From the NCBI RefSeq assembly GCF_024753255.1, contig NZ_JANUHA010000011.1:1-64000 (forward strand): a stretch of DNA of 64,000 bases, given 5' to 3'. The notes beneath the pieces are model-generated. The model was not told where the DNA came from, ran no database searches, and worked only from the letters and a program-made list of their open reading frames with translations. Below are positions 57,815 to 64,000 of this stretch, piece after piece (position 1 is the stretch's first letter; each line of letters begins with the position of its first letter). This DNA is from Massilia agri (lineage in GTDB: Bacteria; Pseudomonadota; Gammaproteobacteria; Burkholderiales; Burkholderiaceae_D). Position numbers and translations under genes: made by a program.

Positions 57815-58510
57815 TTATGCCGGACGGACCGGATAGCGTCGCTGGTACAGGTGGGCGGCGAAGGAAATCAGCAGCGAGACCGTCAGGTAAGCGAGGGTCG
57901 CAAACGTGAACGCTTCGACGCTGCGAAAGCTCGCGGTCTCCACGCGCGCGGCCTGGTACATCAACTCGGCGGCGCCGATGACGGTGGCCACGCTGGTGTC
58001 TTTCCACAGGTTGACGGTCTGCGACAGGAGCGGCGGCACCGAGGCGCGCAAGGCCTGCGGCAGCAGCACCTGGCGCACGGCCTTGAAGCGCCCCAGGCCG
58101 AGCGAACGGGCCGCCTCCAGCTGGGAGGCCGGCACCGCACGGATGCCGCTGCGGATGTCCTCGGCCATGTGCACGCCGCTGTACAGCGACATGGCGATCA
58201 CGGCGCAGACGGCTTCAGGATTATTCGCATACAGGAATTCGCGCGCGCTGTCAGGCAGCAGCTCGGGGAAGGCGAAGTACCAGAACAGCAGGTGCGCCAG
58301 CAGCGGCACGTTGCGGATGCCTTCCACGATGGTGGCGCCGGCTGCACGCAGCGGCGCAAAGGTCGAGGTGCGCATCAGCGCCACGAGTGCGCCAAGCGGC
58401 AGCGCGATGACGAAGCTGGCAGCGGTCAGCTGCAGGGAAAGGATAAGGCCCTGCACCAGCCAGTCATGGTACTGGCCGGATTGCAGGATGCTGGGGTCGA
58501 AAAACTGCAA
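57815..58510 (-). CDS. Amino-acid ABC transporter permease (GltJ type)
   Basis: 231 residues. Helices at LILSLQLTAASFVIALPLGA and LLAHLLFWYFAFPELL. The coupling loop is DIRSGIRAVPASQLEAARSL and GLGRFKAVRQVLLPQALR. The longer loop between helices 2 and 3 (ELLPDSAREFLYANNPEAV) marks the GltJ-type partner in glutamate/aspartate systems. Confidence 0.94.
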   Translation of the reverse strand: MQFFDPSILQSGQYHDWLVQGLILSLQLTAASFVIALPLGALVALMRTSTFAPLRAAGATIVEGIRNVPLLAHLLFWYFAFPELLPDSAREFLYANNPEAVCAVIAMSLYSGVHMAEDIRSGIRAVPASQLEAARSLGLGRFKAVRQVLLPQALRASVPPLLSQTVNLWKDTSVATVIGAAELMYQAARVETASFRSVEAFTFATLAYLTVSLLISFAAHLYQRRYPVRPA

Positions 58511-58529
58511 AACACTTGCCTTATGACGA

Positions 58530-59360
58530 TCAGATCTTGTCGGTGCTGATCTTGAAGCTGCGCTTGGCGATGTTGGCGCGGGTGCCCGGGCCGTACCACT
58601 TGTTGAACAGCTGCTCGGCGGCGCCGCTGGCTTCCAGCTCGCGCAGGGTCTGGTCGACCACGGCCTTCAGGCTTTTCTCGCCCTTGCGCAGGCCGAGGGC
58701 GATCGACTCGTTGCCGATCGAGGTCGGCAGGATGGTGAAGCCCTTGGCGGCCGGGCCCAGCTTGCCGTAGTCGGCCAGCAGCGAGGACTCGTCGTTGACG
58801 TAGGCCACGCCCTTGCCCTGGCGCAGGGCCTGGAAGGCCTGCTGGGTGTTCTCGAAGGTCACCACCTCCGCGGTCGGCACCGCGGCGCGGATATTGGTTT
58901 CCTGGGTGCCGCCGCGCACGGTAACGACCTTCTTGCCGGCCAGCTGGGGCAGCGCGGTGATGCCGCTGCCGGCGCGCACCATGACCTTGGAGCCGGTCAC
59001 GAAGTGGGTCAGCGCGAAGTCGACCTGCGATTCGCGTTCCTTGTTGTGCGTGAGGGTCGCGGCCAGCGCGTCGACACGGCCCTGCTGCAGCTCGGGGATG
59101 CGGCTCGAGACCGACATCTGCTTGAATACCGGCTTCACGCCGATCTTCTTCGCCACCGCGGTGGCGATGTCGATCTCGTAGCCGACCAGCTGGCGGGTCT
59201 TCGGGTCGATGAAGCTGTTCGGCTCGTCGGTGCCCAGCACGCCGAAGACGATCGTGCCCTTCTTCTTGATGTCGGCGAGCTGGTCGGCCTGTGCGGCGGT
59301 GGCCAGCAGGCTGGCGGACAGGGCGAACGCGCCGAGGATGAGGGAACGACGGGTGAACAT
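58530..59360 (-). CDS. Periplasmic amino-acid binding protein
   Basis: 276 residues from ATG 59360. Signal peptide RRSLILGAFALSASLLATAAQA. The solute-binding family 3 pattern follows: IKKKGTIVFGVLGTDEPNSF, LVGYEIDIATAVAKKIGV, GRVDALAATLTHNKERESQV, and GKKVVTVRGGTQETNIRAAV. It first captures the amino acid, probably glutamate/aspartate or a related polar one, and delivers it to the permease pair below. A longer start at 59438 would precede the signal peptide and is rejected. Confidence 0.94.
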   Translation of the reverse strand: MFTRRSLILGAFALSASLLATAAQADQLADIKKKGTIVFGVLGTDEPNSFIDPKTRQLVGYEIDIATAVAKKIGVKPVFKQMSVSSRIPELQQGRVDALAATLTHNKERESQVDFALTHFVTGSKVMVRAGSGITALPQLAGKKVVTVRGGTQETNIRAAVPTAEVVTFENTQQAFQALRQGKGVAYVNDESSLLADYGKLGPAAKGFTILPTSIGNESIALGLRKGEKSLKAVVDQTLRELEASGAAEQLFNKWYGPGTRANIAKRSFKISTDKI

Positions 59361-59544
59361 ATTCTTCTCCAGACTACAAAAATTCAATCGGAATAGTATA
59401 CGGCATGATCTTGCATGGCTGAACGAACAATTAGCCATAAGAAAATGCGCTCTGGACTATAAAGGCCGCAAAATCTTCAGTCCGCCTCTTGGCATCCCGG
59501 CATGCTAAAGTGGCAATCAAGCCATGAACGCAAGCGGAGACACT

Positions 59545-60342
59545 ATGCTGGTCGTAACCTATAACGTCAACGGCATCGGCGCACGCATCAGCGCCCTGCT
59601 CGAATACCTCGACGAACGCAAGCCGGACGTCGTCTGCCTGCAGGAACTCAAGGCGCCACAGGAAAAATTCCCGGAAAGCGCGATCCGTGACGCCGGCTAC
59701 CACGCGATCTGGCACGGCCAGAAAAGCTGGAACGGCGTCGCCATCCTCACCCGCGACGGCCCGGCGCAGGAGTTGCAGCGCGGCCTGCCGGGCGACCCGA
59801 CGGACGAACAAAGCCGCTATATCGAGGCGGTCTACCAGGGCCTGGTGGTTTGCGGCCTCTACCTGCCCAACGGGAATCCGGCGCCTGGGCCGAAGTTCGA
59901 CTACAAGCTGGCCTGGATGGAGCGCCTGATCCAGCGCGGCGCCGAGCTGCTCGCCACCAAGGCGCCGGTCGTCATGTGCGGCGACTTCAATGTGATTCCG
60001 ACGGATCTCGACGTCTACAAGCCGGAGCGCTGGGTCGACGACGCCCTGTTCCGTCCGGAGAGCCGGGCCGCCTTCGAGCGCCTGATGTCGCAAGGCTGGA
60101 CCGATTCCCTGCGCACGATGTACCCGGACCAGGTGGTCTATACCTTCTGGGACTACTTCCGCAACGCCTTCGGGCGCGACGCGGGCATCCGCATTGACCA
60201 CCTGCTGCTCAGCCCTGCGCTGGCGCCCGCCCTGCGCGGCGCCGGCGTCGACAAGTTCCAGCGTGCGAAGGAAAAGCCGAGCGACCACGCGCCGACCTGG
60301 GTCGAGCTGGACATGAGCGCGGCGCTGCAGCCCAAGGCTTGA
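59545..60342 (+). CDS. xth: Exodeoxyribonuclease III (AP endonuclease)
   Basis: 265 residues from ATG 59545, with GGAG six bases upstream; an ATG at 59524 adds seven residues. Endonuclease/exonuclease/phosphatase fold: VVTYNVNGIGARISALLEYL, metal-binding VCLQELKAPQEKFP (Glu34), VMCGDFNVIPTDLDVYKP, GRDAGIRIDHLLLSPAL, and PSDHAPTWVELD with the final His. It repairs abasic sites. It stands alone, divergent from the amino-acid transporter operon. Confidence 0.95.
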   Translation: MLVVTYNVNGIGARISALLEYLDERKPDVVCLQELKAPQEKFPESAIRDAGYHAIWHGQKSWNGVAILTRDGPAQELQRGLPGDPTDEQSRYIEAVYQGLVVCGLYLPNGNPAPGPKFDYKLAWMERLIQRGAELLATKAPVVMCGDFNVIPTDLDVYKPERWVDDALFRPESRAAFERLMSQGWTDSLRTMYPDQVVYTFWDYFRNAFGRDAGIRIDHLLLSPALAPALRGAGVDKFQRAKEKPSDHAPTWVELDMSAALQPKA

Positions 60343-60393
60343 ACATGCGGGCTTTGCGGTAACATGCTGGTCCGTCCTTAGCCAGCCAGCGCC

Positions 60394-61017
60394 ATGCTCA
60401 CGCCCGAACAGTTCCTTGGATTCCTGACCGCCGCCATCCTGATCACCCTCTCGCCCGGCCCCGACAACATGATGGTGCTGGGCGCCGGCATCGCCAAGGG
60501 ACGCGCGCGCGGGATCGCCTTCGGACTGGGCTGCGCGCTGGGCTGCCTGAACCACACCCTGCTCGCCGTGATCGGCGTGAGCGCGCTGATCGCGGCCTCG
60601 CCGGTCGCCTTCACGGCGCTCAAGGTCGTCGGCGGCCTCTACCTGATCTGGATGGGCCTCCAGGCCCTGCGCAGCCGCGGCGGCGCGACGGTCGCGGCCG
60701 GCGTGCCGGACGAATCGGCGCGCCAGCTCTTCTTCAAGGGGCTAGTGGCGAATGCGATCAATCCGAAGGTGGTGCTGTTCTTCCTGTCCTTCCTGCCGCA
60801 GTTCGTCGTCGCCTCGCGCGGGGATGCGAACTGGCAGATCGCCTGGCTGGGCCTGATCTTCACGGCCCAGGCGGCCGTGCTGTTTGGGCTGCTGGGATAC
60901 TTTTCGGGCACGATCGGGCAGTGGCTGAATCGCACGCCGCGGGCGGGGATGTGGCTGGATCGTATTGCTGGTGCGATCTTCGTGGGACTAGGCCTGCGGT
61001 TGATCGTGTCTCGGTAG
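60394..61017 (+). CDS. LysE family amino-acid exporter
   Basis: 207 residues, six hydrophobic segments. The family start ITLSPGPDNMMVLGAGIAKG and the second-half GLVANAINPKVVLFFLSFLP are the RhtB/LysE signatures. It exports amino acids or their derivatives; the substrate is unknown. The stop codon TAG lies within the left end of the GTAGGGTG-type repeat. Confidence 0.94.
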   Translation: MLTPEQFLGFLTAAILITLSPGPDNMMVLGAGIAKGRARGIAFGLGCALGCLNHTLLAVIGVSALIAASPVAFTALKVVGGLYLIWMGLQALRSRGGATVAAGVPDESARQLFFKGLVANAINPKVVLFFLSFLPQFVVASRGDANWQIAWLGLIFTAQAAVLFGLLGYFSGTIGQWLNRTPRAGMWLDRIAGAIFVGLGLRLIVSR

Positions 61018-61122
61018 GGTGTTCGGCTCCGCCGAACGCGCGTTCAAACAGTCCGTGATTAGTCGATGCCTGACAGGTCACCGTGTGGTCGAACGCGCGG
61101 TCGGCAAAGCCGACCACCCTAC
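61014..61122. repeat. Palindrome-ended intergenic element (GTAGGGTG family), copy 2
   Basis: Ends GTAGGGTG (61014-61021) and CACCCTAC (61115-61122) are inverted. Inside are TTCGGC/GCCGAA (61022-61035), GAACGCGCG at 61091 with CGCGCGTTC at 61037, and GGTCGGC/GCCGACC near the right. Same outer ends as 50038-50160 but a different centre. It supplies the LysE stop and runs into the 3' end of the GH31 gene. Confidence 0.8.
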
Positions 61123-63509
61123 AACGTCACAACAACCGTGCTCGATGGCTGCTTGCGCGCCGCCACCGGCACCTCCAGCAGCTTGTGCTTGTCGTTCCAG
61201 ACAAAACGCACCGCCTTGCCATCCACCGTCACCCCTCGCGGCCTGGCCTGCACATTGTGCACCTTCAGCGCGAAGCCGCGTTCCTGCGGCGCCTGGGCCT
61301 TGCCGGTCTCGGTGCTGAAGCGGATCTCCAGCTTGCCGTCCGCATGGCGGCTGGCGAAGCGCACGATCTCGTACTTGCCCTTCCCATACGCGTCGGCGGT
61401 CTCGCCATCGTCGTCATACATCTTGCCCTCGCTGCCCGTCACGCCGGCATCGTGGTAGTAGTGCAGGTCGATGTGGCGGGTCGAGTAGTCGCGGGTGCTC
61501 TGCACCACCTTCGCCATCGGCACAAACGCGCCGGCGCGCACGTAGACCGGGATGTTGGCTTCTTCCGGCTTCACGACTTCCGTGATCCCGCCGTGGTGCT
61601 TCTCGCCCGTGTGGAAGTCGAACCAGCTTGATCCCTTGCCCGGGAAATGCACTTCCTTGCGGGTCGCGCCCGGTTCCACGATGGGCGCGACCAGGAAGTC
61701 GCGTCCCCACAAGTAAGTGGACGACATCGCGGTCGCCTCGTCTTCCTCGAACAGCACGGGGCGCATCAGCGGCATGCCGGTGCTGCTGTTGTCGAAAGCG
61801 AGCGTGTAGTTATACGGCAGCATGGCGTAGCGCAGCCACACGGCTTCGCGCGCCAGCACCTTGGTGCGCTCGGCGCGGAACACCGGTTCCGGCGCCACGT
61901 CGTCCTGGGCATGCGGGCGGAACACCGGCTGGAACACGCCGTACTGCAGCCAGCGCACATACAGTTCGTCGTCCAGCACGGCGCCTGCGAAACCGCCCAG
62001 GTCCGAGTGCATGTACGCCAGGCCCTGCATGCCCATCTGGAGCGAGATCTCCATCTGCGACTGCAGTCCGCCCCAGCCGCGGCTGACGTCGCCCGACCAG
62101 GGGATCATGCCGAAGCGCTGCGAGCCCGAGTAGCCGGCGCGCATCAGGATGAAGGGACGCTCGTTGGGGTAATCCTTCTTGTAGCCCTCGGCGATCAGGC
62201 GCGCCCAGTCGTGGCCATAGATGTTGTGGACCTGGTCGGCGCTCTTGTTCCCGCCGTGGCGCACCCAGAAGGGATGCACTTCCGGCTCGCCCAGGTCGCC
62301 CCACCAGCCGCTCACGCCGCCCTGCTTCAGGCCCTTGTAGATGTTCCAGAACCAGTCGCGGCCCTGGCTGGTGTAGAGGTCGACGAGGCCCGTGTTCCCG
62401 AAGTAGAAGTCAAAGGTGGCCGGCTTGCCGTCCTTGTCGGTCGCCAGCACGCCCGGCTGCTGCGACGCTTCCTGCCAGCGCCGGGAGGTGGTCAGGACGA
62501 AGGGCTCGGTGATGACGATGGTCTTCACGCCCTTCGCCTTCAGGTCCGCCATCATTTTCTCGGCGTTCGGGAAGGTGTCGCGGTCCCAGGCCAGGTTGCC
62601 CATGGTGTCCTTGACGGTCTTGCCGAACCAGTACAGGTCGAGCACCACCGCATCCAGGGGGATCTTCTCGGCGATGAAGCGGTCGACCACCTCGCGCGTC
62701 TGGGCCTCGCTCTTGTAGCCGAAGCGGCTCGCGAAGTTGCCGAAGGCCCAGCGCGGCGGCAGCGGCTGGCGGCCGGTCAGCGCCGTGTAGTTCGCCATCA
62801 CGCCGTCCCAGCTGTCGCCGGCCACCACCTGGTAGGTCTTGCGCCCGCCGATCACCTCGTAGCGCAGGGTGCCGTCCTTGCGGCTGTCGAAATCGAGCCA
62901 GCCGGTCTGCGGATTGTCGAAGTGGATCGCGTACTTTTTCGAGGACAGGGCGAGCGGCATCGTGTAGTTCAACAACGTCGACGTCGCGCCATAGCCGTAG
63001 TCGGCCTTGTTATAGAGCTGGAAGCGCTTGCCGCGGCGGTTCATGCCGGTCGCGCGCGCGCCGGCGCCATACAGCGCCTCGCCATTCTCGAGCGCGAACT
63101 CGATGGTCTCCAGGTCCGCGCTGCGGCCGTAGCCGCGCTTTTCCGCGACCAGGGGCTTGCCCTTGTAGAGGTAGCTGATGCGGAAGGGCTGCTTGTCGAC
63201 CACCACCGTGATGCCGCTAGTGGCGTACACCAGGCGCGCGCCCTCGTCCTTGAGCGTCGCGCCCACGTCTGCGGGTGCCAGCACCACGGCGTGCGAGGCC
63301 GCGTCGAACGATTCGCCGTTCGGGATGAAGGTGGTCTCGACCACGTCGGCCGAATAGGGTTTGATCAGGTAGCGGCCGTCGCTGGTCGCGAGTTCCAGCG
63401 TGTTCTGCTTCCGGGTGGCGCCCTGCAGCTGGCGGTCAGCGTTCTGGGCAAAGGCGAGCGGGCTGGCCAGCAGGCACAGCACGAGGCGGGCAATCGTCGT
63501 ATGCGTCAT
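61119..63509 (-). CDS. Secreted GH31 family alpha-glycosidase
   Basis: 796 residues. Signal peptide ARLVLCLLASPLAFAQ. An N-terminal beta-sandwich precedes the barrel, which begins near PPRWAFGNFASRFGYKSEAQ. Nucleophile Asp405 lies in SGWWGDLGEPEVH and acid/base Asp474 in MIPWSGDVSRGWGGL. C-terminal beta domains follow (VYVRAGAFVPMAKV; DDDGETADAYGKGKYEIV). GH31 includes alpha-glucosidases, alpha-xylosidases and alpha-glucan transferases; the exact substrate cannot be told. The stop reaches the end of the neighbouring repeat. Confidence 0.93.
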   Translation of the reverse strand: MTHTTIARLVLCLLASPLAFAQNADRQLQGATRKQNTLELATSDGRYLIKPYSADVVETTFIPNGESFDAASHAVVLAPADVGATLKDEGARLVYATSGITVVVDKQPFRISYLYKGKPLVAEKRGYGRSADLETIEFALENGEALYGAGARATGMNRRGKRFQLYNKADYGYGATSTLLNYTMPLALSSKKYAIHFDNPQTGWLDFDSRKDGTLRYEVIGGRKTYQVVAGDSWDGVMANYTALTGRQPLPPRWAFGNFASRFGYKSEAQTREVVDRFIAEKIPLDAVVLDLYWFGKTVKDTMGNLAWDRDTFPNAEKMMADLKAKGVKTIVITEPFVLTTSRRWQEASQQPGVLATDKDGKPATFDFYFGNTGLVDLYTSQGRDWFWNIYKGLKQGGVSGWWGDLGEPEVHPFWVRHGGNKSADQVHNIYGHDWARLIAEGYKKDYPNERPFILMRAGYSGSQRFGMIPWSGDVSRGWGGLQSQMEISLQMGMQGLAYMHSDLGGFAGAVLDDELYVRWLQYGVFQPVFRPHAQDDVAPEPVFRAERTKVLAREAVWLRYAMLPYNYTLAFDNSSTGMPLMRPVLFEEDEATAMSSTYLWGRDFLVAPIVEPGATRKEVHFPGKGSSWFDFHTGEKHHGGITEVVKPEEANIPVYVRAGAFVPMAKVVQSTRDYSTRHIDLHYYHDAGVTGSEGKMYDDDGETADAYGKGKYEIVRFASRHADGKLEIRFSTETGKAQAPQERGFALKVHNVQARPRGVTVDGKAVRFVWNDKHKLLEVPVAARKQPSSTVVVTL

Positions 63510-63602
63510 GGAATCCGGTTGTCGTTTTAGCCAACCGAGAGCATGACAGATTTCTCGCCTGGGATACAGGGTTCCTGTAAGAAAATTACATGAGCTCGCC
63601 GC

Positions 63603-64000
63603 TCAAGGCAGCGTTCGGCCCGGCACCGCCGCCCGTGCGAGGCCCGCGAAGTCGTCGTACAGGCGCGCATCGATGGCGAGATTCGCCTGCAAGCCACGCT
63701 CCGCCAGCACCACTTCCGCCGCCATGAAGCCGGACTTGGCCGCCCCTTCCATCGTGCAGGGCATGTGGGTGCGGGTCCAGTCCCCGGCCAGGGTCAGGCC
63801 GGGTATCGGCGAGCGTGCCCGCGGGCGCATGCGTTCGAAGCCGACCAGCGGGCACGGGATCGCCATCGGCACCCGGTGCACGTCGGCGTGCAGCAGCCGC
63901 GCCCTGGCCGCGCGCGGCGCGATCTCGCCGAGCTCCATCACGGTGCGGCGCACGATCTCGGCGTCCGTGAGCCCATGGGCGCGGTGGCTATAGATGATGT
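63603..64000 (-). CDS. FAD-dependent desaturase/dehydroxylase, C-terminal part
   Basis: About 131 residues, continuing past the right edge, so the start and the FAD-binding Rossmann motif are not in the window. The visible end contains PIPGLTLAGDWTRTHMPCTM and EGAAKSGFMAAEVVL, the C-terminal FAD-binding signature of phytoene desaturase-like and hydroxysqualene dehydroxylase (HpnE) enzymes. The pathway (carotenoid or hopanoid) cannot be settled without the rest of the locus. It is 93 bases from the start of the GH31 gene on the same strand. Confidence 0.8.
   Translation of the reverse strand, partial: IIYSHRAHGLTDAEIVRRTVMELGEIAPRAARARLLHADVHRVPMAIPCPLVGFERMRPRARSPIPGLTLAGDWTRTHMPCTMEGAAKSGFMAAEVVLAERGLQANLAIDARLYDDFAGLARAAVPGRTLP

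Noticed and set aside
59361-59438. Longer N-terminus for the amino-acid binding protein
   Set aside because: It would place 26 residues before a normal signal peptide starting at 59360.

Overview
The window is high-GC chromosomal DNA that reads as a betaproteobacterium of the Burkholderiales, most likely Oxalobacteraceae and Massilia-like. The evidence is gene order and protein character: ratB-ratA beside smpB, ppk-sixA facing ppx, ppsA divergent from ppsR, and the long envelope/translation run rpsB-tsf-pyrH-frr-uppS-cdsA-dxr-rseP-bamA-skp-lpxD-fabZ-lpxA-lpxB-rnhB. The genus is an inference; no rRNA or tRNA gene is visible to fix it. Region 1 (1-8130) is accessory DNA downstream of guaA. It holds the edge of an IS607-type serine recombinase gene, a TerD/vWA (TerF-like) gene with an unrecognised partner, a wrecked alpha/beta hydrolase joined to a sirtuin tail, and a compact three-gene operon: ADP-ribosylglycohydrolase, a ~475-residue protein of unknown family with an apparent frameshift near its start, and a small CxxCG protein. 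The last 16 bases of guaA (with its stop codon) are repeated 5.1 kb away at 3014-3029, next to a diverged copy of the guaA terminator, as expected for an integrative element or its remnant at the 3' end of guaA. Region 2 (8116-31505) is core and lineage genes: guaA and guaB (GMP synthesis), a DUF4124 protein, a diguanylate cyclase, ratB/ratA/smpB, an ABC ATPase with its membrane partner, a Bcr/CflA efflux pump, a second signal peptidase I, the polyphosphate block ppk-sixA/ppx with a candidate PhoB box, an iron-uptake pair (PepSY protein and TonB receptor) sharing a promoter with two Fur-like boxes, an nfeD-slipin-SDR operon, and ppsA. Region 3 (31687-49866) starts with ppsR, then a cluster of four palindromic REP-like repeats, a REC-EAL protein, and the leftward envelope, lipid A, isoprenoid and translation cluster running from rpsB down to a SpoU methyltransferase. 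Region 4 (50038-64000) begins with a palindromic intergenic element, then map-glnD-rluF, small housekeeping enzymes, a polar amino-acid ABC transporter, exonuclease III, a LysE exporter, a GH31 glycosidase and the C-terminus of a FAD-dependent desaturase. The convergent 3' ends of the DUF488 gene and the transporter ATPase gene carry an almost perfect 156-bp tandem duplication. How the parts relate: GMP synthesis (guaB, guaA), outer-membrane assembly with lipid A synthesis, ribosome assembly and rescue (rpsB, tsf, frr, smpB, rluF), and phosphate/nitrogen signalling (ppk, ppx, glnD) form the core. The part most likely to hold something undescribed is the ADP-ribosylglycohydrolase operon in the guaA-linked accessory block.
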